From positions 1 to 5,723 of the forward strand of contig SBFI01000455.1 of assembly GCA_006227875.1 (NCBI GenBank): DNA of 5,723 nucleotides. The letters are read 5' to 3'. The first letter of the stretch is position 1. Each line of letters opens with the position of its first letter. The position numbers were made by a program, and so were the translations under genes. Positions 1-5,723 of the stretch are shown in pieces. Source of the DNA: Acidobacteriota bacterium. Lineage in GTDB: Bacteria > Acidobacteriota > Thermoanaerobaculia > Multivoradales > JAHEKO01. The notes below the pieces were generated by a model. The model saw only the letters and a program-made list of their open reading frames with translations. It had not been told where the DNA came from and ran no database searches.

Positions 1-465
1 GCCGACGAGCCGACCACGGCGCTCGACGTCACCATCCAGGCCCAGATCCTCGAGCTGCTGGAGCAGCTGCGCCGGGACCTGGGGTTGGCGGTGCTCCTGA
101 TCACTCACGATCTGGCTGTGGTTGCCGAAACCTGCGCCCGGGTGATCGTCATGTACGCCGGACAGGTGGTCGAGGAAGCTCCCGTGGAGGCCCTCTTTTC
201 GGCCCCGGCCCATCCCTACACCCGTGGACTTCTGGCAGCGGCCCCGGCGCTTGGCCGGCCGGTCGCCCGTGGGCAGCTGGCCACCATTCCCGGTCAGGTG
301 CCGGAGATGGCGCGACTCCCCAGCGGCTGCGCCTTCCATCCTCGCTGCAGCGAGGTCATGGAGAATTGCGCGCAAGAGGACCCCGACGTCTATCCGCTGT
401 CATCCGAGCACCGGGCACGCTGCTTTCTGCATGGCGCCCCGGCCAGCCGATCGGAGGCCTCTTGA
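1..465 (+). CDS. Peptide ABC transporter ATP-binding protein, DppD/OppD type (C-terminal part, 5' end outside window)
   Basis: This is the last 154 residues of an ATPase that powers uptake of di- or oligopeptides (or a related solute) at the cytoplasmic face of the inner membrane. The fragment opens inside Walker B (ADEP, with the presumed catalytic Glu at fragment residue 3). The D-loop ALD follows at 7-9 and the H-loop histidine at 36 (ITHD). The family's C-terminal oligopeptide-transporter extension comes next, with HPYT at 71-74 and four cysteines at 110, 116, 123 and 141 (C-x5-C-x6-C-x17-C). Related DppD proteins bind an iron-sulfur cluster at such cysteines. Walker A, the Q-loop and the LSGGQ signature lie off the left edge. 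The stop overlaps the start of the next ATPase, so the two are probably translationally coupled. The substrate cannot be read from the ATPase: dipeptide, oligopeptide and some metal or glycoside systems share this architecture. Confidence 0.93.
   Translation, partial: ADEPTTALDVTIQAQILELLEQLRRDLGLAVLLITHDLAVVAETCARVIVMYAGQVVEEAPVEALFSAPAHPYTRGLLAAAPALGRPVARGQLATIPGQVPEMARLPSGCAFHPRCSEVMENCAQEDPDVYPLSSEHRARCFLHGAPASRSEAS
453..457 (+). promoter_or_regulatory. Ribosome binding site choosing the TTG start at 462
   Basis: GGAGG lies 4 nt before the TTG at 462, inside the end of the upstream gene. TTGA at 462-465 contains both this start and the upstream TGA stop. Homology to the ATPase family begins right after this codon (ALLEVRDL), whereas the longer reading frame from 366 adds 32 residues unlike the family. 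The spacing is short, so re-initiation by ribosomes finishing the upstream gene probably helps. Confidence 0.6.
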
Positions 466-1472
466 CCGCTCTGCTCGAGGTCCGTGACCTGCGCAAGCAC
501 TTCCCGGTGCGCCGCGGCCTGCTGCAGCGGGTCACTGGTCATGTCAAGGCACTCGACGGCGTCAGCCTCGATCTCGCGTCGGGGGAGTGCTTTGCCCTGG
601 TGGGGGAGTCGGGGAGCGGCAAGACCACTTTTGGGCGGTGTGTGCTGCGTCTCGAAGAGCCGACCTCGGGCGTCGTCCGGTTCCAGGGAGAGGATTTGCT
701 GGCTTTGTCTCCGGCCGAGCTGCGCCAGCGGCGAAAGCACTTCCAAGTCGTTTTCCAGGACCCCTACGGCTCTCTCAACCCGCGGATGCGGATCCATAGC
801 ATCCTGAGCGAACCGCTCGAGGTGCACGACACGGTTGCCGAGAGCGAGCGGGCGGAGAGGATCGATGAGCTGCTGACCCTGGTCGGCTTGACCAAGGACG
901 CCGGGAGGCGCTTCCCGCACGAGTTTTCGGGTGGGCAGAGACAGCGTATCGGTATCGCCAGGGCGCTGGCACCGGAGCCGTCGCTGCTGGTTGCCGACGA
1001 GCCGGTCTCGGCGCTCGACGTGTCGGTGCGAGCGCAGATCATCAATCTGCTGGTCGACCTGCAGAACCGCTTTGGCCTGACCATGATCTTTATCGCCCAC
1101 GATCTGGCGGTGGTGGAGCAGACGGCCGACCGCGTGGGCGTGATGTACCTGGGAAGGATCGTCGAGCTCGGGGCGACCCGGGACATCTTCGCGGCACCGC
1201 AACACCCTTACACCGTGAGCCTGCTGTCGGCCGTACCGGTGGCCGAGCCGACCCGGCGCCGGGATCGGATCCTGCTGACGGGTGAGCCGCCCAGCCCCTT
1301 GAGCCCACCGCCCGGATGCCCCTTTCATCCCCGATGCCCGATCGCCAAGGACCGCTGTCGCGAGGAAGAGCCGTCTCTGACCGAGTCAAAGGAGGGTCGA
1401 CAGGTGGCCTGTCACTACCCGGGAGAGCTCGAGCCGGTGGGGGCCAGGCTCTCTGCCGGTGGAACTTTTTGA
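462..1472 (+). CDS. Peptide ABC transporter ATP-binding protein, DppF/OppF type
   Basis: This complete 336-residue ATPase would be the second half of the heterodimeric motor of a peptide importer, paired with the upstream gene. All nucleotide-binding motifs are intact: Walker A GESGSGKT at 48-55, Q-loop Gln99 in VFQDPYGSLNP, signature FSGGQRQR at 155-162, Walker B LLVADEP at 175-181 with Glu180, D-loop SALD at 183-186, and H-loop His213. The C-terminal extension has HPYT at 248-251 and cysteines 286, 292, 299 and 317 with the same C-x5-C-x6-C-x17-C spacing as the upstream partner. The N-terminal KHFPVRRG and DPYGSLNP segments are typical of the DppF/OppF side. Length is normal for the family. 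The TTG start overlapping the previous stop, with GGAGG in front, was chosen over the upstream in-frame start. The transported substrate is not determined. Confidence 0.93.
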   Translation: MTALLEVRDLRKHFPVRRGLLQRVTGHVKALDGVSLDLASGECFALVGESGSGKTTFGRCVLRLEEPTSGVVRFQGEDLLALSPAELRQRRKHFQVVFQDPYGSLNPRMRIHSILSEPLEVHDTVAESERAERIDELLTLVGLTKDAGRRFPHEFSGGQRQRIGIARALAPEPSLLVADEPVSALDVSVRAQIINLLVDLQNRFGLTMIFIAHDLAVVEQTADRVGVMYLGRIVELGATRDIFAAPQHPYTVSLLSAVPVAEPTRRRDRILLTGEPPSPLSPPPGCPFHPRCPIAKDRCREEEPSLTESKEGRQVACHYPGELEPVGARLSAGGTF

Positions 1473-1492
1473 ACCGTCGCACGTAGCACAGG

Positions 1493-1514
1493 GGGACGGT
1501 GGTGCTGCCGTCCT
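1493..1514 (+). repeat. GC-rich inverted repeat downstream of the peptide transporter operon
   Basis: GGACGG at 1494-1499 pairs with CCGTCC at 1508-1513. Flanking G-U pairs extend the stem to 8 bp around a 6-nt loop. It sits about 20 nt after the ATPase stop, where an operon-end hairpin would be expected, but no T-run follows (the next bases are GGAAATG). It could be a weak, Rho-assisted or mRNA-stabilising hairpin, or a chance structure in GC-rich DNA. The rest of the gap (1473-1559) shows no convincing -35/-10 pair. Confidence 0.3.
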
Positions 1515-1546
1515 GGAAATGCTGTACAACCAACACTTTTGGTGGT

Positions 1547-1551
1547 GAGGG
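1547..1551 (+). promoter_or_regulatory. Ribosome binding site for the TolC-family gene, supporting ATG 1560
   Basis: GAGGG lies 8 nt before the ATG at 1560, a normal spacing. This favours 1560 (or the adjacent ATG at 1563) over the upstream in-frame TTG at 1539, which would add seven residues in front of the signal peptide and would place this Shine-Dalgarno-like sequence inside the gene. Confidence 0.55.
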
Positions 1552-1559
1552 ATCCAGTC

Positions 1560-1970
1560 ATGATGCATGAATCGATAGCGAAGGAAGCCATCCGGAGAAC
1601 AATCGCTCTGGTGCTTTGTACGGGTCTTGTGACGCCGCTGGCGGTGACCGCCGACTCCTTTCAGGTGAGCGCCGAGCTGCCCGATCTGAGCCGCACCCCG
1701 GTGCTCGACATCGAGGACGGCACGATCCAGCTGACCCTCGAAGATGCCAAGGCCATCGCCCTCGAGCGCAACCTCAGTCTGGTAGTCGAGCGCTTTGACC
1801 AGCACGAGGCCGACTACATTTTCCACGCGAACAGGGGCATCTACGATGCCTTCTTCACAACCGACCTCGACTCACTCGAGGACACCGCTCCCACCGCCTC
1901 CAACCTGTCGGGTGCGGAGGTCCAGGAGTTCGAGCAGAAGAACAGTTGGTCAACACCGGTGGAACGCTGA
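1560..1970 (+). CDS. TolC-family outer membrane efflux protein, N-terminal piece (gene broken by frameshift)
   Basis: This is the front of an outer-membrane channel that would accept substrate from the adaptor encoded downstream. From the ATG at 1560, residues 1-31 look like a signal peptide: a charged start with KEAIRR, a hydrophobic run TIALVLCTGLV, and a likely cleavage after AVTA (residue 31). I see no proper lipobox. The mature start carries the entry motif of the outer-membrane efflux family, LTLEDAKAIALERNLSLVVERFD, at about 59-80. The ANRGIYDAFF stretch at 90-99 resembles the family's conserved region near the first strand. After roughly residue 127 (EFEQK) the frame leaves the family pattern and stops at TGA 1968-1970, while the rest of the protein continues in another frame from about 1940. 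Alone this 136-residue product would lack the barrel strands and most helices, so it is probably non-functional unless the frameshift is a sequencing error. Confidence 0.8.
   Translation: MMHESIAKEAIRRTIALVLCTGLVTPLAVTADSFQVSAELPDLSRTPVLDIEDGTIQLTLEDAKAIALERNLSLVVERFDQHEADYIFHANRGIYDAFFTTDLDSLEDTAPTASNLSGAEVQEFEQKNSWSTPVER
1930..1970 (+). other. Frameshift site within the TolC-family gene
   Basis: The two halves of one TolC-family protein are in different frames and overlap here. Joining them needs a -1 shift, meaning one base is missing or two are extra. The best join lies near 1935-1946, where the second frame reads EQLVNTGGTLTG, a good match to the family's Q-L-x-x-T-G-G-T pattern just after EFEQK of the first frame. 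The hard downstream limit is the TGA at 1968-1970. I see no X-XXY-YYZ slippery heptamer in the right phase, so programmed frameshifting is unlikely. A one-base sequencing or assembly error, or a real inactivating deletion, are the alternatives. Confidence 0.8.
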
Positions 1971-3166
1971 CAGGCACCTGGCAGAACAATAGGCAGGACA
2001 CCAACTCCCTTTTTGCCACTCTCAATCCGAGCTACCGGATCGACACCGATGTGACCTTCAGCCAGCCGCTGTTGAGAAACCTGGGCAGGATGGCCACCAA
2101 CCGCAACATCAGCATCGCCCGAACCAACTTCGACATCAGCCAAGAGAACTTCGAGGGCCAGGTGATGGGTGTTCTCCTCTCTGTCGAGAACGCCTATTGG
2201 GATCTGGCCGAAGCCATTGCCCAGCTCGAGGTCGCGGAGGAGAGCCTGGAGCTGGCCAAACAGCTCCACGAACAGAACAAGATCCGGGTCGAGGTGGGGA
2301 CGCTGGCACCGTTGGAGCTGGTGCAGAGCGAGGCCGGAGTCGCCGATCGAGAGGTCGAGATCATCCGCGCCCAGGCCCTGGTCGGTGATCGGATGGATAT
2401 CGTCCGCCAGCTTCTCAATCTCAAGGGTGAGCAGGAGTGGACGGCGCCGATCGAGCCCATTTCCGATCCCTTCAAAGACGCTCTCGAGGTGGACGTAGAC
2501 GCAGCCATCGCCACCGCCCTCGAAGAGCGCCCCGAAGTCCGCGCCAAGAAGCTGTCGATCAGCAACCAGGAGCTCGATACGCGCTATTTCCGCAACCAGA
2601 AGAAACCCCGTCTGGATCTCACCGCGACCTATGGTCTCAACGGCGTCGGCGGCGACGTCACCGATCGGGACTTCCTGTCCGGAGAAATCCTCGGCACCGA
2701 AGAGGGCGACTATGGCGATGCCATAGATCAGATCCTCAACGCCGACTTCGATGGCTGGCGGGTGGCGCTGAACTTTGCCATGCCCCTCCAGAACCGCTTT
2801 GCCAAAGCCAACGTCGCCATCGCCGATCTGGCTTTGGAGCGCGGGCTGGTCGAGCTCGACGACCTCGAGCTGGCGGTCACCACCGAAGTGCGGCGAGTGA
2901 TCCGGCTGCTCGACGCCTCCGCCGAAGGCATCGAGTCGGCCCGTGTCTCCCGGCGGCTGGAGGAAAAGAATTACGAGGCCGAGCAGAAGCGCTACGACAA
3001 CGGCATGTCGACCAGCTTCCAGGTGCTCCGGATCCAGGAGGATCTCATCGCTGCCCGCAGCCGCTTTGTCTCGGCCGTCGCCACCTACCGCCGCGCCCTG
3101 GCGCTGCATTACCAGTCAATCGGTCGCCTTATCGAGGAGAGCGGCGTCCAAATCGTGGGAGAATAG
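1946..3166 (+). CDS. TolC-family outer membrane efflux protein, C-terminal piece (gene broken by frameshift)
   Basis: This frame carries most of the outer-membrane channel: 406 residues from the first possible start, TTG 1946, though it is really the continuation of the gene beginning at 1560. Numbering from 1946, visible family hallmarks are TGGTLTG at 4-10, the strand and turn FSQPLLRNLG at 38-47, and the first helical pair around YWDLAEA (84-90) and LELAKQLHEQNKIRVEVGTLAPLELVQSEA (101-130). The second repeat begins at ERPEVRA (194-200), with PRLDLTATYGLNG at 221-233. The final helices include RYDNGMSTSFQVLRIQEDL (349-367) and end with YRRALALHYQSIGRL. That is two outer-membrane efflux repeats, the usual layout. 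Repaired, the protein would be about 535 residues. Independent expression from TTG 1946 is doubtful: there is no well-spaced ribosome site and no signal peptide, so the product could not be exported. Confidence 0.88.
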   Translation: MVNTGGTLTGTWQNNRQDTNSLFATLNPSYRIDTDVTFSQPLLRNLGRMATNRNISIARTNFDISQENFEGQVMGVLLSVENAYWDLAEAIAQLEVAEESLELAKQLHEQNKIRVEVGTLAPLELVQSEAGVADREVEIIRAQALVGDRMDIVRQLLNLKGEQEWTAPIEPISDPFKDALEVDVDAAIATALEERPEVRAKKLSISNQELDTRYFRNQKKPRLDLTATYGLNGVGGDVTDRDFLSGEILGTEEGDYGDAIDQILNADFDGWRVALNFAMPLQNRFAKANVAIADLALERGLVELDDLELAVTTEVRRVIRLLDASAEGIESARVSRRLEEKNYEAEQKRYDNGMSTSFQVLRIQEDLIAARSRFVSAVATYRRALALHYQSIGRLIEESGVQIVGE

Positions 3167-3189
3167 GGTCCCTCGGAAAGGGGGATCCT

Positions 3190-3891
3190 ATGGAGGACTC
3201 GAGCCTCGGCCGGCTGATCGGCGTCCTGATCAGTCCTGAAAAGACATTTCGCTCGATCGCGGAGCGCCCCACCTGGGTGGTGGCGCTCGTGGTGCTGGTG
3301 CTGCTGGGGGCAGCTGCCGGTTACCTGGTTTTCCAGAAGCTGGACATGGCCGAAGTGATCAGCCAGAGCATGGAAGATCGCGGCCGCCGGGCCTCGGCCG
3401 AGGAGATCGAGCAGGCGACCGAGATCGCAGAGCGCTTTGGCTGGATCGGAGCCCTTGTCGGTGTGCTCGTGGTCGCACCGCTGGCCTTTCTGGTGATGGC
3501 GCTCGTCTTTTGGGTGGTGTTCAAGCTGATAGGAGCCGAGTTCAGCTATCAAACCAGCCTGTCGGTAACGCTGCACAGCCTCATGCCCGCGGCCGTCTCC
3601 TCGCTGCTCAGCCTGCCGGTGATCTACAGCCGCGAGACCATCGACATCGAAGAGAGTCAAAGGGGAGTGCTGTTCTCGAATCTCGGTGCCTTGGCACCCG
3701 AAGATGCCGGCACCGCACTTACCGCCCTGCTATCGAGCATCGACCTGTTTTCACTCTGGACCCTGGTCCTGCTCACCATCGGCTACAGCATTGTCGGTCG
3801 CGTCGGGAAGACGACGGCCGGGGTGACCGTAGTCCTGCTGTGGGCGGTCTACGTCGTGGCCAAGGTAGGCTGGGTGTCGCTCGCGGGCTAG
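3190..3891 (+). CDS. Yip1-family multi-pass inner membrane protein, function unknown
   Basis: This is a 233-residue integral membrane protein. The N-terminal segment GVLISPEKTFRSIAERPTW (11-29), leading straight into a hydrophobic span, is the typical start of bacterial Yip1-domain proteins. Likely membrane segments are about 29-48, 84-113 (long, perhaps with a re-entrant part), 123-145, 184-203 and 208-228. A charged segment rich in Glu and Arg (about 50-83) separates the first two. Start ATG 3190 is preceded by AAGGGGG at 3178-3184 with 5 nt spacing and lies 23 nt after the TolC stop. In-frame sequence further upstream is arginine-rich out-of-frame translation of the TolC gene and was excluded. 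The biochemical role of bacterial Yip1-domain proteins is not established. Its place between the channel and the adaptor suggests a link to the export system, but that is inference from position only. The family call rests on pattern recognition, not a profile search. Confidence 0.82.
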   Translation: MEDSSLGRLIGVLISPEKTFRSIAERPTWVVALVVLVLLGAAAGYLVFQKLDMAEVISQSMEDRGRRASAEEIEQATEIAERFGWIGALVGVLVVAPLAFLVMALVFWVVFKLIGAEFSYQTSLSVTLHSLMPAAVSSLLSLPVIYSRETIDIEESQRGVLFSNLGALAPEDAGTALTALLSSIDLFSLWTLVLLTIGYSIVGRVGKTTAGVTVVLLWAVYVVAKVGWVSLAG

Positions 3892-3925
3892 ACCCGCCCG
3901 GCCCCCGCTCATCGACAGAACGAGA

Positions 3926-3932
3926 GAGGGAG
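3926..3932 (+). promoter_or_regulatory. Ribosome binding site for the TTG start of the adaptor gene
   Basis: GAGGGAG lies 7 nt before TTG 3940. It supports TTG as the start: the first residues (KRAIIVIAVLLALGAVVFF) form a positively charged membrane anchor, and no in-frame ATG occurs before the conserved adaptor domains begin. Confidence 0.65.
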
Positions 3933-3939
3933 ACTTGTC

Positions 3940-5178
3940 TTGAAGCGCGCCATCATCGTCATTGCGGTTCTTCTCGCCCTGGGCGCAGTCGTGTTCTTCA
4001 GTATCCGCGCCGGGGATCGCAAGAAGGCGATCAGGATCTATCTGGAGGAGGTCGAGCACCGCGACATCTCGCGGCTGGTCAAAGCCAGCGGCGAGATCGA
4101 CCCCCGGATCAAGGTCAATCTCTCGGCCCATGTCATCGCCCGGATCGAGAAGCTCTTTGTCGAAGAGGGCGACAGCATCGAGGTCGGCGATCCTGTCCTC
4201 GAACTGGAAAAGGAGGCCTTTGTCGCCATCCGTGACCGAGCGGTCGCCGAGCTCTCGATCGCCCGCTCGCGGTTGCGCCAGGCCGAGATCGAGCTCGAGG
4301 ACAACGATCTCAAGCTCCAACGTATGCAGCGACTCGCGGACGAGCTGGTCGTCTCCAGCGAGCAGCTCGAATCGGCCCAGCTCCAACACAAGTCGGCCGA
4401 GCTCAAGTTGGAGCAGAGCCGTGAAGCCGTCATCCAGGCCCAGGCCTCGCTGGACAAGGCAGAAGACGATCTGTCCAAGACAACGATCTTTGCTCCGCTG
4501 TCCGGTCGCGTCATCGAGCTGCGGGCGGAGGAAGGGGAGGTGGTGGTCTCCGGCACGATGAACAACCCGGCCTCGGTGATCGGCATCATCGCCGACCTCT
4601 CCGAGATTCTGGCGGTCGTGGACGTCGACGAAACCGAAGTCGCATTCCTCGAGCTCGGGCAATCGACAGAGCTGGACGTGGACGCGCTCCCCGACAGCAC
4701 CTACACGGGACGGGTGGTGGAGATCGGCAGCTCCGGCTTTCAACGCAACCGGCAACCCGATGTGACCTTTTTCAAGGTCAAGGTCTTGCTCGACGATCCG
4801 GACGAGGTGTTGCGACCGGGTATGTCGGTCCGTGCCCGGATGAACACCGCCGAGCAGACCGATGTGCTGGTGGCGCCGATCCAGGCCGTGGTCGATCGAC
4901 CACCGCTGGCCGACGAGGACGAACCGGAGGAGAAGGGCGACGAGGCGGTGGAAGAGCAGGACGAGATCCGCGTCGTCTTTGTCGTCGATGACGAGGTGGC
5001 CCGGCAACGGGCGGTCGAGACCGGTCTGTCCGACGAGACTCATGTCGAGATCGTCAGCGGTCTGGAGGCGGGAGAGAAGGTAGTGACCGGACCCTATCGC
5101 TCGCTCAAGGACCTCGAAGACGGTGACCCGATCAAGTTGCGCAAGCAGGGCAGCGACGAGAATGAGGACGAGGATTGA
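3940..5178 (+). CDS. Periplasmic adaptor (membrane fusion) protein of an ABC efflux system, MacA/HlyD-like
   Basis: This 412-residue adaptor would bridge an inner-membrane ABC exporter and the TolC-type channel. Residues 4-22 form an uncleaved-looking N-terminal membrane anchor, and I see no lipobox. The lipoyl-like half starts near KASGEIDPRIKVNLSAHV (48-65) and IEKLFVEEGDSIEVGDPVLEL (69-89). A long alpha-hairpin coiled coil, rich in Glu, Leu, Arg and Gln, spans about 93-180. The second lipoyl half is at TTIFAPLSGRVIELRAEEGEVV (181-202). A beta-barrel follows (about 222-305, including LRPGMSVRARM at 291-301), then a membrane-proximal domain with ETGLSDETHVEIVSGLEAGEKVV (360-382). Two odd parts are an acidic stretch at 325-342 (12 of 18 residues Asp or Glu) and an acidic tail, GSDENEDED. 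The stop overlaps the next gene's start by one base (TGATG), implying co-translation with the ATPase. MacA-like is preferred over RND adaptors because an ABC ATPase follows. Confidence 0.92.
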   Translation: MKRAIIVIAVLLALGAVVFFSIRAGDRKKAIRIYLEEVEHRDISRLVKASGEIDPRIKVNLSAHVIARIEKLFVEEGDSIEVGDPVLELEKEAFVAIRDRAVAELSIARSRLRQAEIELEDNDLKLQRMQRLADELVVSSEQLESAQLQHKSAELKLEQSREAVIQAQASLDKAEDDLSKTTIFAPLSGRVIELRAEEGEVVVSGTMNNPASVIGIIADLSEILAVVDVDETEVAFLELGQSTELDVDALPDSTYTGRVVEIGSSGFQRNRQPDVTFFKVKVLLDDPDEVLRPGMSVRARMNTAEQTDVLVAPIQAVVDRPPLADEDEPEEKGDEAVEEQDEIRVVFVVDDEVARQRAVETGLSDETHVEIVSGLEAGEKVVTGPYRSLKDLEDGDPIKLRKQGSDENEDED

Positions 5179-5723
5179 TGGCGCTCATCGAGCTCGACGA
5201 CGTCCACAAGACCTACGAGATGGGTAGTGAGGTCGTCCGGGCGCTGGATGGTGTGACTCTGGAGGTGCAGCCGGGGGAATACCTGGCGATCATGGGTCCC
5301 TCGGGCAGTGGCAAGTCGACCCTGATGAACGTGGTCGGTTGTCTCGACCGCCCCTCGTCCGGCACCTATGTCCTCAACGGCGAGCCGGTCCAGGACTTCG
5401 ACGATCAGGAGCTGGCGGCGGTGCGCAACCGCGAGATCGGTTTTGTCTTTCAGACCTTCAATCTCCTGAGCCGCACCGACGCCCTGCACAACGTCGAGCT
5501 GCCATTGATCTATTCGGGTCTACCGAGAAAGGAGCGCCGCCAACAAGCCGCGAGGGCCCTCGAGCAGGTGGGTCTGGCCGATCGCATGCATCACCAGCCG
5601 AGCGAGCTCTCGGGCGGACAGCGGCAGCGGGTGGCCATTGCCCGCGCCCTGGTCAACAACCCCTCCATCCTGCTGGCCGACGAGCCGACCGGGAACCTGG
5701 ATTCCTCGACCTCGAAGGAGATC
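5178..5723 (+). CDS. ABC transporter ATP-binding protein, MacB/LolD type (N-terminal part, 3' end outside window)
   Basis: The first 182 residues of an ATPase that would energise the exporter served by the upstream adaptor. Motifs are Walker A GPSGSGKS at 40-47, Q-loop Gln92 in FVFQTFNLL, signature LSGGQRQR at 144-151, and Walker B ILLADEP at 164-170 with Glu169. The D-loop NLD is at 173-175. The H-loop lies beyond the right edge. The FNLL segment, NVELPLIYSG and ADEPTGNLD are characteristic of the MacB/LolD/FtsE group rather than of importers, and differ clearly from the two ATPases at the left of the window. ATG 5178 overlaps the adaptor's TGA, with GAGG at 5170-5173 just upstream. Whether the ATPase is fused to its permease, as in E. 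coli MacB, or is a separate subunit cannot be told here. LolD-like lipoprotein transport is the main alternative, but adaptor linkage favours MacB-like efflux. Confidence 0.94.
   Translation, partial: MALIELDDVHKTYEMGSEVVRALDGVTLEVQPGEYLAIMGPSGSGKSTLMNVVGCLDRPSSGTYVLNGEPVQDFDDQELAAVRNREIGFVFQTFNLLSRTDALHNVELPLIYSGLPRKERRQQAARALEQVGLADRMHHQPSELSGGQRQRVAIARALVNNPSILLADEPTGNLDSSTSKEI

Noticed and set aside
390..1328. Open frame on the - strand (312 residues) opposite the DppF-type ATPase
   Set aside because: It is Arg/Gln/His-rich with no motifs and lies opposite an ATPase with every catalytic motif intact.
1473..1559. Promoter for the efflux operon in the gap, with TACAAC at 1525-1530 as a -10 candidate
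   Set aside because: No recognisable -35 hexamer occurs 16-18 nt upstream, and sigma-factor preferences of this organism are unknown.
1841..3109. Long open frame on the - strand (422 residues) opposite the TolC-family gene
   Set aside because: It has no recognisable domain or ribosome site, and it lies wholly opposite a gene with clear family motifs. Long antisense frames are expected in GC-rich coding DNA.
3169..3183. Possible small hairpin hiding the ribosome site of the Yip1-family gene (TCCCT with AGGGG)
   Set aside because: The stem is five base pairs including one G-U, within the range of chance. There is no sign of a regulatory partner.
2437..3189. In-frame extension of the Yip1-family gene upstream into the TolC-family gene
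   Set aside because: The extension translates to Arg/Pro-rich sequence typical of out-of-frame reading, whereas ATG 3190 has a good ribosome site and starts the conserved region.
3883..3897. Inverted repeat GCGGG-CTAGA-CCCGC over the Yip1 gene stop codon
   Set aside because: The stem is only 5 bp with no T-run after it, and the adaptor gene follows within 50 nt with a good ribosome site. It is too weak to call a terminator.
3751..5043. Long open frame on the - strand (430 residues) opposite the Yip1 and adaptor genes
   Set aside because: Its composition mirrors the antisense of Glu/Leu-rich coiled-coil codons, it spans two unrelated + strand genes, and it shows no domain. It is a shadow of the real genes.
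2850..5201. Shared 14-mer TCGAGCTCGACGAC near 2850 and 5190
   Set aside because: Both copies encode ELDD with the favoured GAG, CTC and GAC codons in unrelated proteins. This is coincidence from codon bias.
1..5687. Repeated 12-mer GCCGACGAGCCG at 1, 993 and 5676
   Set aside because: All three copies encode the Walker B ADEP of an ABC ATPase. It is shared ancestry and codon preference, not a DNA repeat element.

Overview
The window is GC-rich and every gene I can support lies on the + strand. It contains the end of a peptide-type ABC transporter operon, followed by an outer-membrane efflux operon. A TolC-family outer-membrane channel together with a periplasmic adaptor implies a didermic (Gram-negative) bacterium. 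The high GC content, the TTG starts, and a Yip1-family membrane protein between the TolC and adaptor genes recall Acidobacteriota or similar environmental phyla. That placement is inference only, because the window has no rRNA or other taxonomic marker.

Layout. Positions 1-465 hold the C-terminal end of a DppD/OppD-type ATPase, open at the left edge. Positions 462-1472 hold its partner, a complete DppF/OppF-type ATPase whose TTG start overlaps the previous stop codon. An 87-bp gap (1473-1559) follows, with a small GC-rich inverted repeat but no promoter I can defend. Positions 1560-3166 hold one TolC-family gene split by a frameshift into an N-terminal piece (1560-1970) and a C-terminal piece (1946-3166). 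Positions 3190-3891 encode a multi-pass Yip1-family membrane protein. Positions 3940-5178 encode a MacA/HlyD-type periplasmic adaptor. Positions 5178-5723 encode the first 182 residues of a MacB/LolD-type ATPase and run off the right edge.

How the genes work together. The two upstream ATPases would form the heterodimeric motor of a peptide (or similar small-solute) importer, whose permeases and binding protein should lie to the left. The downstream genes fit a MacAB-TolC-like tripartite exporter: inner-membrane ABC ATPase (with a permease expected to the right), periplasmic adaptor and outer-membrane channel. The Yip1-like protein has no assigned role.

I see no CRISPR array, mobile element, tRNA or rRNA, and no clearly new system. 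The points most worth a second look are the TolC frameshift, the Yip1 gene inside the efflux operon, and an acidic insertion in the adaptor.
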